A DNA stretch of 64,000 nt from Ariolimax columbianus (GCA_036924085.1 JAVGWX010000011.1:28510817-28574816), one strand, 5' to 3'; shown: positions 41,901-53,364, counted from the stretch's first letter. Program-made: numbers and translations. Notes: generated by a model from the letters alone, not told the origin.

Positions 41901-42597
41901 GGACTATCGAGTCTTCCCCACTCGTGTCTATAGGGTTTGGCAATGATATGATATGATGGACTATGTACTAGTTTGTACTATCCCGGAAGAGAGGCAGTCC
42001 AGTGTGACTGTGTCTCAGGATCGTCACGTCCTGCCAGGAACGTAGCATGTGCATGTGAGTGAGGTATCTCTTTGCTTCCTTTATTTTCTCGGCTCATCTG
42101 CAGTGATGTCACGCCTAGCATTCCCCGCAACCTGGGAGGTTGTCACAATAGGGCAGAGGTGCAATGTCCGCTGGCCTGCATCTCTTCTGCGTCCATTGAG
42201 ATTACTTATAGCAGACAGAGGCAAAGAGCAAGGCAGGAGTGCATTTAACCAGGTGCATTTCTGCTGCTTGACCGGGCCGGGCTGAGACGCGAGCCCCAGG
42301 TCCCAGCCATGTCGTAGCCTCACATCACAGCGGTGCTGAGATTTAGGGCGGGATTCTGGCTTAGAGGCTTTCGGCCGTAGTCCCTCAGATGGTAGCTTCG
42401 CACCATTGGCTTATCAGCCAAGCACGTGGACCAAATGTCAGCGACCTGCGATTTCTCTCGAAGGAGTGCATTTGACCAGGGGACAAGCCTGGTCATGGCA
42501 CGGAGATGTTGTTGGCTTATGGGCCTAGTAGGTGGACAAATGTCTGTGACTCCTCTCGAATTGAGCAGGATTACCGTAGCAACGCCCTGTCATTAGT
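41901..42597. other. No recognisable gene
   Basis: GC-moderate unique-looking sequence. Overlapping short frames on both strands (78-80 codons near 42.05-42.32 kb) carry no motif I recognise. Confidence 0.4.
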
Positions 42598-43250
42598 AGA
42601 AATGACTGGCTTAAAAGCACAGAGAAAATGAAATGCATTTATGCCGACGACACAACAGTCGCTGCTCTCTTGATGCCTTTCCGTATGTTCCCCCGAAAAT
42701 AATCTCAAACCAAAGCCCAGCATAACTTAAGTATGTGCTTTCCACCCCAGAGACATACAGGCAAAACGAAAAGTACAAACCAAGTTGCAGGAACAGAATC
42801 AGGAACACAGTATGGATCCCAAATAACCTGGGTGTAAAGTTGTACGGGGCGCTGTTACATGTGATACACTGTTACGAAACAAAACGTGAGATACATGCCA
42901 GAATTAATATTATTCGCAAATTGACTCTTATACCACGGGACGCACAGCCAGATGTCCTCCGAACATCTGTACTCTGTGCTTCTCTCTAGCCGAGTACGCT
43001 GCGCCAGTTTTAAAAAAAACTCTGCACATGTCAAACTTGCTAAAACAGCAATAAAGGAGACTGGTAGGGGAGCTACAGGATGCCTAAAATCAACTCCAAA
43101 TAAAAAAAATGTGCCGTATAATCGTTATGCACCACCGGAGACACGAAGAAGTGTCGCACCAGAAATCGAAAGAAAGAAACAGATAGACGACACAAGTCAC
43201 CCTATGTTTGAACACTAGGTGCAGTGCACAGTACTGAAATCTAGAGGAAA
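42598..43250 (+). pseudogene. LINE L-H, RT palm and thumb fragment (jockey-like)
   Basis: Plus strand: 'MKCIYADDTTVAALL' carries the catalytic YADD motif C. After frame breaks follow 'LSTPETYRQNEKYK', 'VWIPNNLGVKLYGALL' (NPxYLGVxLDRxL equivalent), 'REIHARINIIRKLTLIPRD', 'DVLRTSVLCASL' and 'AHVKLAKTAIKETGRGATGC'. This order is that of the thumb region in jockey-like ORF2. Multiple frameshifts; no endonuclease. Confidence 0.75.
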
Positions 43251-43264
43251 CTCTGAGTCGGATG

Positions 43265-43395
43265 ATATGACATTTTGCAAACTTGACAGTTGGTATGTGC
43301 TGTTTACACCAGAAGTAACGTCATCATGCGCACTTATGATCATGTACGTATGCTCACTTGTTGCAGTTTGGTCCGGTTTCATTTGAACACATCTC
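43265..43395 (+). repeat. Dispersed repeat R7
   Basis: 'ttttgcaaacttgac', 'ctgtttacaccagaagta', 'acgtcatcatgcgcac' and 'tccggtttcatttgaacac' are found again at 59.69-59.80 kb in the same orientation. Not identified. Confidence 0.75.
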
Positions 43396-44239
43396 GAATA
43401 ATTATGTACGACTAGCTAAATGGCCCTTGTTCAGAATTTGTACCAACTCCCATGTCCCTACAGAAACCACATTATTAATTTGTTCTCCTTCCTGTGACGT
43501 CAACAAGTACCACATGTAATGTCAGCTTTCAGAATAATTAGAAATAATGGACGAGCTTAATTAATTCATCATCATCACTCCGGGGTCGCACTAATTGGAG
43601 TATGGGGATTCGATGGCCGTTGGTCTCCTTGCTGATAGTGTGTAGAGCATTTACGTACTCTTTCAAAATCGGTTTCTGGAGCACGATATGTTACATGATG
43701 AGTTTAGCCTGTGCATAAACCACTTTATTCGCCGCTTGCAATATGCTTATTACGATCTGACTTCTCTTTTATGCAACCAGAAATTCATGCCAGCCAAAAC
43801 CTTTTCTATTAGTGTGAAGTAGTCGCCAGGGCTTGAGTGGAAGCTATAGAAACGATAGCCCAACTACGCACATGGAACAGATGAGGGAGCAGCTAGTTTT
43901 CATGTGGATCGGGACAGGAAGTGACATAATGTAGTGCAGCAGCGTAATCTCTTATCCCGCCATAAGCGGCCTTTAAATCATCCACGTTGGCCAGAACTTG
44001 CTTCAATGCTACTTAATATTCATAGCTACTATACTGAAGGGGACATTTACAAGAGCTGTTCACCAATTCCCACCCTAAATCGATTGTTCTACTTCCCACT
44101 AATTCATTCCGATTGATGTAGAGTTCTGCTTCCGCATTTAGACATCACGCTGTAAGTGCTATCCTCTTTGCCATGTGCTATTGAATATTCAGGATACGTT
44201 CATTTTTTAAAAGAATTTTGAATTTATAACATTTTGTGT
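43396..44239. other. No recognisable gene
   Basis: Long unique-looking stretch. No motif-bearing frame, no tandem repeat and no copy elsewhere in the window. Confidence 0.45.
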
Positions 44240-44760
44240 CAAAACGAATTATACCATTAGTCTTATCAATATTCCTCTATTATTGTGAGACATGGACAAT
44301 TACAGCAGACCTGCAGCGGAGGATACAGGCCTTGGATATGAGATATTTCCGAAGACTTCTAAACTTCACATACAAAGGCCGAGTTACAAATGAGGAAAAA
44401 CGAGAATGAATTACAGTAGCAATAAGGTCTTTTGAAGACCTCTTAACAACGGTCAAGGGACGAAAACTCGCTTAGTACGGCCACATATCGAGACCAAACG
44501 TTATTGCAGATAGGATCCTGCACGGCAAGGTGCAGGGCGGACGACGAAGAGGTCGACCCAAAAAGAGGTGGGAAGACAACATAACAGATCGTACAAATCT
44601 CTGACTAGAAGAGTCACAGGCCTCGGCCGCTGACAGAGAGGGATGAAGTGGGGGTGGGGGTGGGGAGAGAATTGGGGGGTGTTAATTGGTTTTATGGGTG
44701 CTCCAACGACGTCACCAGTTACTGTATGATCTGACCTGACCTGATCTAACCATAAACCAT
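44240..44760 (+). pseudogene. LINE L-C, RT C-terminal fragment
   Basis: Plus strand: 'YYCETWTITADLQRRIQALD', 'MRYFRRLLNFTYKGRVTNEE', then 'YGHISRPNVIADRILHGKVQ' and 'GGRRRGRPKKRWEDNITDR'. A textbook RTE-like closing region with three in-frame stops. It ends with 'APTTSPVTV' and 'SDLT', the 3' terminus also seen at 4.92-4.99 kb. The RT active site is not present. Confidence 0.85.
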
Positions 44761-45020
44761 TCTCAACACTTTCCCTTACCCCTCCAGTAAGTGCAAAACA
44801 ATTGATATGTTTAGAACGACAGCCACGCACCAGCAAGCATGAGCAATAAGGCTGTCATCTCTATTGCAACATCAATTTCTTGCGTTGTGGCATCGAGTGC
44901 TTTTTGAATTACCGCATAGTTCCTTGAACCTCGTCCATCCGCCTCTTATTTGTCCTATTCTGCAACTGTGTTTCGGGCTGGGTAGTTATCCACCATTTAT
45001 ATTCATTATTCTACAATACT
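44761..45020. other. No feature seen
   Basis: Spacer between L-C and SINE S1. Confidence 0.5.
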
Positions 45021-45300
45021 GATGGGCCTCGGTGACCGGCGGTCGCGGGTTCGAAACACCGTGGAGACCGGAATTTTCTGGTAAAGATTCTCTTGTTCTC
45101 TTGTCTTGGTAGTGAGATCGGACTCACGTGTTCAGCATCGAGCACGTTACAAATCCTTTGGCAGTTAAAAATCGAAAAGAGTAGGCTCTACGGCAGCTGT
45201 CCGGACAAAATTCAAAAATGCTAGTTCAAAATTTACCCAAATTATTTGTACCTTCCACCAGGCCTAGTCAGCCGCTGGAAGTTTGAAATACCTACTACGG
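45021..45300 (+). mobile_element. SINE S1 copy, head deleted internally
   Basis: Box B 'GGTTCGAAACA' (45048-45058) is present but box A is lost by deletion ('gatgggcctcggtgaccggc'). The body matches 20.82-21.01 kb: 'gtgttcagcatcgagcacgt', 'tttggcagttaaaaatcgaa', 'ccaaattatttgtacctt'. It lacks the 47-bp array that follows S1 at 21 kb. Confidence 0.8.
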
Positions 45301-45539
45301 ATAGCCTTCGGCTACCTGGCAACAGACATTAACAACATGCCCATTTAAATGCCAGGATTCCAATTATTCCAAGTCGTAGCAGTATGCAATACTGGCATGG
45401 GTGTTACCGGGACTTGCGTAGGAAGCAGAGAATATTAGCACTGTAACCTGCCAGACATGTTGTAAGAGGTGGTTAAGGAAGGTTGGGTATGTTCCCAGAT
45501 ACCCCTATCCCGTAGAAACTATCTTTTCTTCTTGTTCTT
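45301..45539. other. No recognisable gene
   Basis: Spacer; 'gttgtaagaggtggttaagg' near 45460 recalls the R3 end but is too short to call. Confidence 0.4.
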
Positions 45540-45825
45540 ATGCGATCATTCCGAAAAAGGATGTTTATGACGTTGTATCGTAGTTTACAGCGAGGTTGTG
45601 TTATCTGCGCATTTCGGCTCAACACATCTGATTTCAGTACGGCATTTTTGGGGGATGGTTTGCCTTCCCTATTCGATCTCTAATCTCTTAGCCAGGCAGT
45701 ATGGATGTAGTCTGTTTCCAGGGCCGCCACTTGAAGACAGAATAGGGTCTTGATCAATTGTTGGTCACTGACCCTGAAGCAAGCAGTCAGCTATAGGTCG
45801 CTGGCTGGTGTCAGCTCATTCACTC
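45540..45825 (-). mobile_element. SINE-like S2
   Basis: 'gtcgtagtttacagc' type start ('gttgtatcgtagtttacagc'), 'tgcgcatttcggctcaacac', 'atctgatttcag', 'cttagccaggcagtatgg', 'agggtcttgatcaattg'. Minus orientation, diverged from the 37.9 and 56.2 kb pair. The 3' side has an AAGAAGAAAAG-type tail. Confidence 0.75.
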
Positions 45826-46245
45826 TTCTTTTTCTTCTTCTTCCTTTTCTTTTTCTCTTTTTTCTTTCTTCTTCGTCATCTCCTTCTTCTGATCTTATTT
45901 GTCTTCTTCTTATCGAACAACTGATACCATGCCCTTTTCCCCCCGGGCTAGACTCCCTCTTTTTGGTCTGCATAAGTGGGACAGTCCTGCAGGACATGTT
46001 ATGGTGTTTGCTTGGGTGCTCCACGGTAAAGCAATGGTATACAGATGTTGTTCGCCTATCGTAATGGACGAGGACTACTTTGTCAGCATTTACTGTTTGC
46101 ATGAGTTCGAAGATGGCTAAATAAGCCAACATGAGCCTTGAATTGTCTGTTTCCCTTTGAATAGGTAAATAAGACATCTCCTTCCACCGGGATTGAAGAA
46201 GGGTTGATGTGAGCAGACCTGCGGAACGATCGTCTCTGTTAAGCC
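45826..46245 (-). pseudogene. L-A-like LINE, C-terminal fragment with GAA-rich tail
   Basis: A minus-strand frame gives 'RLMLAYLAIFELMQTVNADK' and 'TVEHPSKHHNMSCRTVP', degraded equivalents of FRLRTGHNRL...AEHLLQNCPTY. The 3' tail (plus 45826-45890) is CTT-rich, i.e. (GAA)n on the element strand, as in L-A. Homologous to 38.6-38.85 kb. Confidence 0.65.
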
Positions 46246-46249
46246 TCAT

Positions 46250-46745
46250 CTATTCTATATGCCTCTGAAGACACTCAACAATAGTTTTGCTCCAGTCTGT
46301 GTTATTGGTGGCGATTCTTTCCCACTCATCGTGATTAATACCGCACTGGATCGGTGATCTCTTCAGTGTGTCCTTATACCGTTTCCGCTGCCCACCGCTT
46401 GCTTTCTTGCCATTTTGAAGTTCACCATAGAGCAACTCTTTTGGTAGACGTTGATCTGACATGCGTACCACATGACCAGCCCATCTCAGTTTACTGCACA
46501 TATCATGGTGTGTACACTGGACATGCTCGATCGCGCTAGCACATCTGTATTTTCCACCATTTCCAGCCATCTAATCTTCAGTAGTTTCTTCAGACAGTAC
46601 ATGTAGAAGTGGTTTATTTTTCCGACATGACTATAGACGGTCCAAGTCTCATATGCATATAGAAAGGTAGGTAGAACAATTGCAGCGTATACTTTCATTT
46701 TTGTTTGAGTTCTGATCCCTCGTCTATCCCACACCATACTACGAA
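46250..46745 (-). pseudogene. LINE L-G, RT C-terminal fragment
   Basis: Minus strand: 'AIVLPTFLYAYETWTVYSHV' (LPxLLYGxExWTxY connector), 'YMYCLKKLLKIRWLEMVENT', then in another frame 'KLRWAGHVVRMSDQRLPKEL' and 'LYGELQNGKKASGGQRKRYK', 'DTLKRSPIQCGI'. One frameshift near 46.5 kb; otherwise fairly well preserved. The active site is missing. Confidence 0.85.
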
Positions 46746-46753
46746 GTACACCC

Positions 46754-46756
<3 letters not shown>

Positions 46757-46840
<84 letters not shown>
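46757..46840. repeat. (AT)n microsatellite
   Basis: Uninterrupted AT run of about 84 bp inside L-G-flanking sequence. Confidence 0.97.
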
Positions 46841-46849
<9 letters not shown>

Positions 46850-47229
46850 CAATGGATACATGACCAGGGACCGACCACGTAAGAGATGGATAGCAAAAAT
46901 AACAGAAGCAGTAAAGCTTCCCGTGTACGAAGCACATTCTAGGACCCGGTCAAGAAAAGTCTTCATAACCTGACGCTGAAAGGCACAAGGAAGAAAAAAA
47001 GCGAAAATAAAGAAAAGAATTGTCATACAAGAATGTAGACCGGAGTGTTTTTTTGAGAGGCATCTGTGTGTGGCCACACATACAAGACGCAACAATTACA
47101 CAAATAGCACCGACAAATGAAGAGCTAGTCGATGCACTAAAAACCCCTCGACTACCCGAGCAATGTGAACAAAGTTGTAGGACAATCTATTTTTTGTTGT
47201 TGTAAATAGTTACATAATAGTCATAGTAA
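46841..47229. other. Possible LINE 3' scrap
   Basis: A plus reading '[18 protein letters not shown]' resembles the GRPxxRWxxxI closing block of RTE-like LINEs, but there is no support on either side. Otherwise unassigned. Confidence 0.4.
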
Positions 47230-47410
47230 TACATAATCATCTTTCACCATTACCAATACATAAGTGCAGCCCAGTGGAGACAAAAAAAACCAGTTGATAA
47301 ATAGTGTTTTTATACCGGACCTCTTCTACCAGTGCCAGATATGGATACTACAGCATTTGATTGACAGGAAAAGTGCAACACTTCTATGAAATAAAGAAAA
47401 AACATCAAGA
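47230..47410 (+). pseudogene. L-D-like LINE scrap
   Basis: 'cagcccagtggagacaaaaa' through 'ttctaccagtgccagatatgg' is collinear with the L-D segment encoding IPTKTKKQLINSSVLYKLY at 20.03-20.11 kb. Two stops in 40 codons. Confidence 0.55.
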
Positions 47411-47429
47411 AACGCTTTCAATATATTTA

Positions 47430-47760
47430 TTTATTGAAACAAGCGAGAAAGGAAGTGCAAAGGACAACTAGACAGTGTGGAAATGACTACTGGGTAGAGT
47501 TATATGCAAATAACAAAACTGCTTTCAGTAATCGTAACATCAGAGACATGCATGAAGAGATAAAGAAAGCCATCGGCCCAACAGTGAAAAAGAGAGTGCG
47601 CCGCTAAAACTGTATCCGGGGTGATCACTAATACGCGGAAGCAGTTAGGTAGATGTGTAGAACACTATCTTAAACTCTACTTATGCGAGACATAGTTAAC
47701 AGAGGATGCCCTCAATGCCACGGGGACCTTGCCAACTCTTCACCACCTGGACTCAATTCT
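47430..47760 (+). pseudogene. RTE-like LINE, N-terminal RT region
   Basis: 'NIRDMHEEIKKAIGPTVKKR' corresponds to the segment before the RT fingers of the L-C-type group (usually GNIRxMYDGIKKALGPT). Then 'MCRTL' and an ALNA/GDLANSSPPGLN region where these elements read ALNAIExLPxxxELD. It stops at about 47760; the RT proper is absent. Confidence 0.65.
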
Positions 47761-47854
47761 TGTTTCTTTCTTCTTTTGTCGTCTCACTTTCTACTGGATT
47801 GTAGAGCCCAGTGTCGTGGACTCACTGTCAAAAGTAAAATGTGCTATTGCTGTG

Positions 47855-48150
47855 ATCTTGCATCATAATCATCATGAAGCATTTCCTTTGCAGAACGTCG
47901 CTTTCATGACAGCCTGTCTGCAGGAAACTTTATCTTCCGGCCTGCTCCAAGATCAAACCCAGCGTCTCATTGATGTCCTGGGTCCATCGTCTTCTCGGTC
48001 GGCCCCTGCCACTCTTCCCAGTGACCATGCCTTCAATAACCACTCTCTCCAGTCCGTTGTGTTGTTTGATGTGTCCAAATAAACCCTCAGTTTTTGGATC
48101 ATTACGTCATTTATGAGCCAATTCTCGTCTACATTCAGGTATTGCCGGAT
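47855..48150 (-). pseudogene. L-B-like LINE, 3' end
   Basis: The plus strand shows the L-B 3' landmarks in order: 'catcataatcatcatgaagc' (ATG tail on minus), 'gcagaacgtcgctttcatga', 'aggcctgtctgcaggaaact'-type, 'ttgatgtgtccaaat'. A diverged subfamily. Confidence 0.7.
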
Positions 48151-48162
48151 ATATATATATAT

Positions 48163-48375
48163 AATGTAGCATGTAATTTGTAGAACATCGCTCCCGTCAC
48201 AGTCCGTCTGAAAGAAACTCGATCTCTTGCCAAATCTCCAGGCTATTCTTTAGTCATGTCCAAGCATTTCTTGACATCCTGGCGTCACCGTCTTCTTGAT
48301 CTGCCTCTGTCCCTCTTTCCCGCCACCGTACCTTCAATTAGCGTTGTGTCTTTTGATGTGGCTTAAGTATTTTAA
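48163..48375 (-). pseudogene. LINE L-B, 3' end
   Basis: 'gtagcatgtaatttgtagaa', 'cagtccgtctgaaagaaact', 'cttgccaaatctcc' and 'tcttttgatgtggc' match 1.91-2.12 kb and 15.59-15.80 kb. Its 3' end abuts a short TA repeat (48149-48162). Only the last part of the ORF is present. Confidence 0.8.
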
Positions 48376-48549
48376 TGTTATGGCCATGTTGGAATGAATG
48401 ACAAATCATGACAAATGCTCATATATGTCAAATAGAAACGATTAAGTTGTTAACGGATAAACAAATGGCTTGTTATCTGAACCCAAACTATTCCTTAATA
48501 TAAAATTCACATGTGAATGCTAAACATCTAAACAATGAGATGAGATCAT
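48376..48549. other. No feature seen
   Basis: Short AT-rich spacer. Confidence 0.5.
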
Positions 48550-48725
48550 TTATTAAACTCTATTGTTGTAGTCGGATGTGTCGGACCGAAAAGTGCAAAC
48601 ATCGCAATCAGACTGTAAACTATGACACAACGCATTCTATTCTCCGGACTATCTACTGCTACTTGCAAAGCCTTTTTCTGAGCTTGGTAGCGGGAGTTTC
48701 AGAACGAAAGACGAACACGAAGATT
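48550..48725 (+). mobile_element. SINE-like S2, core and 3' half
   Basis: The only plus-strand core-bearing copy: 'gtagtcggatgtgtcggacc', 'gaaaagtgcaaacatcgca', 'gactgtaaactatgacacaa', 'attctccggactatc', 'gtagcgggagtttcagaacg'. 5' truncated upstream of the core. Confidence 0.82.
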
Positions 48726-49239
48726 AATCTCATATTTTAAGCTTTAAATTATTAATATTAATCTGAATGTAATCTTAAGTGGAATGGAATCAATGTCAGA
48801 GTACCATTTCACTCACCCAACATTCCAATCTACCCGGTGCATGTACTTCATTGTGTAGTTGAAGCATGGGGTGTGTATCGAATCCAGTTACCTTTAGAAC
48901 AGTTCGATATCTCATTTCCGTTGTTCCGACATTTCGTGAGTAAAGAGCACACGTGCATGCACTACGGGGATGATGGGAGATATTGCTCAAAGCACTCACT
49001 TTCTAGCGGCTAAAAAGGGAGAGCTGGAAAGATTTCCAGATTTACTGCGGGACGTTTTGTTTCTGTGCTGTCTAATATTTACTGCATCTATTATTATGGT
49101 GTCTCTATACTAGCATCGGTAGGAACAGTGATTCTTGTCACCTGCACTTCTAGGTTTAATTAACGTCACGGATCTCAAACAATGGGGATACCAAGTCTGT
49201 GGCCTGCAAACCGGGAAGCGTCAAACAAGAGTATTCATA
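48726..49239. other. No recognisable gene
   Basis: Unique-looking AT-rich spacer. A 67-codon minus frame has no motif. Confidence 0.45.
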
Positions 49240-49850
49240 GTTCTATATAAATGATTGCTGAAGAAAAACAATAAATGATTGCTAAACAAAAACAACAGTA
49301 AATGACTGCTATACAGATACAATGAATGATTGCTAAACATAAAAACACAATAGATGATTGCAAAACAAAAACAATAAATGATTGCACAACAAAAACAATA
49401 AATGATTGCTAAACAAAAACAACAGTAAATGACTGCTATACAGATACAATGAATGATTGCTAAACATAAAAACACAATAGATGATTGCAAAACAAAAACA
49501 ATAGATGATTGCAAAACAAAAACAATAAATGATTGCTAAACAAAAACAACAGTAAATGACTGCTATACAGATACAATGAATGATTGCTAAACATAAAAAC
49601 ACAATAGATGATTGCAAAACAAAAACAATAAATGATTGCTAAATAAATAAAAAAAGAACTGATTGCTAGACAAAAACAACAGGAACTGATTGCTAGACAA
49701 AAACAATAAATGATTACTATAACAAAACAATAAATAAGGGCTATACAGATACAACAAATGATTGCTAAACAAAAGCAACAATAAATGATTGCTAAGTAAA
49801 ACCAACAATAAATGATTGCGCAAGAAAAACAATAAATGATTGGTGAACAA
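49240..49850. repeat. 'aatgattgctaaacaaaaac' minisatellite with 127-bp higher-order repeat
   Basis: Base unit about 25-30 bp ('aaatgattgctaaacaaaaa' variants). 'aatgaatgattgctaaacat' recurs at 49321, 49448 and 49575, exactly 127 bp apart, so groups of units have been duplicated as blocks. Minus-strand Cys/Phe/Ile-rich frames (up to 156 codons) are spurious. Confidence 0.95.
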
Positions 49851-49869
49851 GAAGAATACATGACTACCC

Positions 49870-50015
49870 ACTGCGATACCTGTTCTCTTAGCCAGAATAC
49901 ACTAGTGCAGCTTGTTTCCTGGGCTGACACTTGGAGAAGGGACTACGTCAATCTGGTTCGCTGACCCTGATGTAAGCAACCATCTGAATCACTGGATGCT
50001 GTCATTTCTCTCACA
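49870..50015 (-). mobile_element. SINE-like S2, 5' fragment
   Basis: 'gttctcttagccagaataca', 'cagcttgtttcctgggctga', 'cgctgaccctgatgtaagca' parallel 45.68-45.81 kb. The core is absent. Confidence 0.65.
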
Positions 50016-50379
50016 ACTTGGCCCCCTAAACCTAATACATGAACTATAGAAAAGTAGGAGTTCGGCAGACAATACAAATTTAAAAATAATGTAAAAAGTG
50101 TGTTGATAAAACAGTAAAAAACGATAAAGTTGGTTGAGCAGCCCTTATCTGTTTCTTAAACAGCTGTCTATGCTGCTCTTCGATGCTTTGTTTCTTAGGG
50201 TATTTAGAACTTCATTGGATCATTGCGACTTCTCGCAGAAAGAATGAGCGGTCAAGGTGGACCACTGTTTATTTGCATTATTGACTGCAAATAAGCCTTT
50301 AATCGAATCCACTGGAGCAAATTTTGTCAGATATTGTACCAAATAGGTATAGTGAGACCACTCATAAAATTAATTTTAG
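50016..50379. other. No recognisable gene
   Basis: AT-rich spacer without recognised features. Confidence 0.45.
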
Positions 50380-51300
50380 AACCTGTATGAAAATCAAGAG
50401 GCGATTATTTCAATCAAAGAAGGGCTCACGGATCCAGTTTCTATAAGACAAGAGTTGCGACAGGGTTGCTTACTTTCACTAAGTCTCTATAACACCTATT
50501 CTGAGATGATGATGAAAAACATTGTTTTCAGTAGTATTGCCAAGGTAAATGGTATTAAAGTTAATGCCATCGAATTTGTTGATGACCAAAGTCATATTAG
50601 CAGGATCAGTACGATCGTTGCTAAGGCACTTTACAAAACTAATAACACAGTCAAAGCGTTTGACATGTTGATACACACACATTGAGTACAAAGACCTTGG
50701 TAATAGCAGAGCAACATAGGCGAATAAAGTACAGAAGTTTACATATTTGAGACAAACCATAACATAAGATATCCGCAATGAGACATACATTTCGGCAGGG
50801 ATTGCAAGGGCAAAAAGGGATTAAAAGAAAAACATAAATTGCTAACCTCAAAGAATATCAGGATAGAACTGAGGACAAGAATAATCACTGCTCATGCATG
50901 TCAATTGCACTGTCTGGGGCGGAAACATGGACTCTAACAAAAGAAGGATTTAAAAAAAGCTTAGAAGCATTTGAAATGCGGTGTTAGCGTAGAAGGGAAA
51001 GAGGGAGTTGGACAGTTACAAGATTTAATGACAATGTCGTCACTGAAGTAGGCGCACAAAAACGAACATTTAAAAGGATAGAAAACGAAGATTGAGTTGC
51101 CTGGGCCACAATATGAGACATGAAAGTCTTCTTCAGAAGGGAGGGCTAGATTCAGGGAAGGAGAGGACCGGGGCGACCAAGACTCGCCTGTCATCGCAGG
51201 CATGCGCAGACATCAAAGTACGAACCTATTCTGAAACTAAGAGAGCTGCAAAGCATATGGTTAAAAGGTGAGACGTGCTCAGAAAATCTTATTACAAATC
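50380..51300 (+). pseudogene. LINE reverse transcriptase fragment (diverged)
   Basis: Plus strand: 'IRQELRQGCLLSLSLYNTYS' (motif B region, usually GVRQGCxLSPxLFN), then 'IEFVDDQSHISRIS', a decayed motif C (FADDxxL with VDD here). Later: 'ALSGAETWTLTK' and 'ETRVSLCLSSQA'-type pieces, and a GRPRLACHR-like closing block near 51.17 kb. Many stops. The subfamily is probably close to L-D or L-B but unplaced. Confidence 0.65.
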
Positions 51301-51372
51301 TCAGGACTAATCGAGCAGAGGATAGGGTTGGTTAATAGGAGAGACATATTCAGACAATTTTACAACCAGTCT

Positions 51373-51463
51373 CATAGGGGAGGAAGACTAACGTCTGGTC
51401 AGGCACAACATACTGATCATATATGTTAATCAGGGTCAGGCACGATAAACTGGCCAAGACATG
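51373..51463 (+). mobile_element. V-rep element, 5' part (split by L-J)
   Basis: 'taggggaggaagactaacgt', 'ctggtcaggcacaacatact', 'gatcatatatgttaatcagg', 'actggccaagacatgcacc' give the standard 5' end with one and a half internal units. The rest of the element is found at 53365-53645, beyond L-J. Confidence 0.85.
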
Positions 51464-53364
51464 CACCTTGTTTCTGTTTCTAAGAATCGACGTCACTGCA
51501 CTCCGGGCATACCCATAGGTGCTCAGTCTCTCATAAAATGGCGTACGGTAGGGATGCTGATGGTCCCTGTAGCTCGCTGGTTGTACACTCTCCTGCTCTT
51601 TCCTCGCATGCGCCCACTCCGCTCGAACCTCGTTTAATGTCGAAACTTTGCAGTCTATGGATTTGCTGCTTGATCTATTGCGGTGTCCTCATCCAGCAGG
51701 CGGTCATTGATTGATTTCAAAATGTCACTTCTATCCATCACTAATGTGCCCATGATATGAGCTTGTGAAGCCATGATGTCAGCTCTGTCATTGCGCCGAA
51801 CCCCGGCATGAGCAGGACAGTATATCCATGTCAACCTCTGGAGGTTTGAGGCCTCAACAGCTGCTATGCACTCGTACCTAAGCCATCCCTTCTGTACTTT
51901 CTGAAGTACGGCTTGCGCGTCTGTCACGATGACTGCCCTTGCTGTCACGATGACTGCCCTTGTTATAGAAGTCTCAGATGTCCATTTCAGTGCTGAGGTC
52001 ACTGATTCCGTCTCCATTCTCATACTGGAGGTTGCTGAAATGTATGCCCTTCTGCGCTCAGCAACGACCTCTCCTCTCACTCTAGCCGAGAAACCCCATC
52101 CTGATGTCCCACTGCGCACGACTGATCCGTCGGGGTAAATGACAGCGTCACTCTCCTGCGTGTTCTCAGTTATCAGCTGATTTACCTCGTGCTCTGCTCA
52201 CCCGTTGCTCCGTTCTCCGCATTCCTTGCCTAAGGTTATGATGACTCTCTATCACCAGTGTGGACCCATTCTTCCCCTTTGGCTGTCGTCTCAGCTGGAG
52301 TGACGTGTCCGATTGTTGTCTCAGCCTGTGCCATCCATGACGACCCTCTCTTGATTCTTGATCCCTTGGTGTCTGAGATACTACTGTGGAGAGGGTGCCG
52401 CGTGTCTGGGGTGACACGCATATAGGCTTTGACTTGTGCTAGTTTATGTCTGGATGTCACCGATAACAATCCCAACATATACCGCATCATCACAATCGGG
52501 GTATCTCTAGTGCAGCCAAGAACCCGTCGCATACTTTCATTCTGGATGCGTTCCAATCTTTCACACTGTGTTCTTGATAGTGTGAGGATGCCTAGTCCTT
52601 AATCGATGACAGACAACACAACCTGACGAAATAGGACGAACAGGAGGCGTTGTTCCAAGTCGGCAGCAGCCATGGTCTTGAGAGTTCCTAACCCTCATTT
52701 GCATCTTTGTACGATGTGGCAATTATAAGAAAGACTGAGAGTCACTCCGAGGTTTTTGAACCTGTCTCACCTGTCAATGGTGCAACCATCAAAAGCGATG
52801 CCCGGGAGCTCAGCCTTTGCTATGGAATTATTCAAAGAGCACCACATTATGCAGGCCTTGTTCGGATTGATCTTGGAGCTTGAGTCGCTGCACCACTGTG
52901 AGATTGCTTGCAAAGTTTCCTGGATGTCGTTGACCAACTCTTGTCTGTCTGAGCCAATCCTGTACGTCAGGATGTCATCGGCAAATGTCAACGTTCGCCC
53001 TGTCCCTGTGGGTTGAATGTTGGTCCCTTTTACTGTGTAGATGTTGAACAGCACCAGTGAGAGCGGAGACCTTTGAGGCAGTCCTGGATATATTCGCCTC
53101 GGTTCTAATGTCCACGATCCCATCAGGGCAGCTGATATCCAACTAACCAGCCACGGGTTTAGACCACACTGCTTCAGGCAGGTAATTAAGGTCCCAAAAT
53201 TGACACGGTTGTATGCGTGTTCCAGGTCGAGTGCCACCGTGACTGTTTCTTGCTTTGACTAAAACCCCTCGTACACATCATACACGAAAGTTCCAGCGTT
53301 AGGCCAGGTCTCCTTCGCTGTTCTATTGCTGCCCAGCGTCTCGGGTAGAATCTGCTCCCTTTGC
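51464..53364 (-). mobile_element. LINE L-J (RT and RNase H), inserted in V-rep
   Basis: Minus strand, 1.9 kb, 5' truncated. RT palm: 'VALDLEHAYNRVNFGTL' (motif A), 'GLPQRSPLSLVLFNIYT' (motif B, Q-G changed to Q-R), 'TLTFADDILTYRIG' (motif C intact), 'SKINPNKACIMWC' (motif D). Connector: 'MERIQNESMRRVLGCTRDTP' and 'MRYMLGLLSVTSRHKLAQVK'. RNase H: 'METESVTSALKW' (Glu), 'VIVTDAQAVLQKV' (Asp), 'IYCPAHAGVRRNDRADIMAS' (His/Asn/Asp). A 21-bp in-frame duplication repeats ARAVIVT before the second RNase H motif. The 3' end has an AAACAGAAACA-type terminus. Confidence 0.88.
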
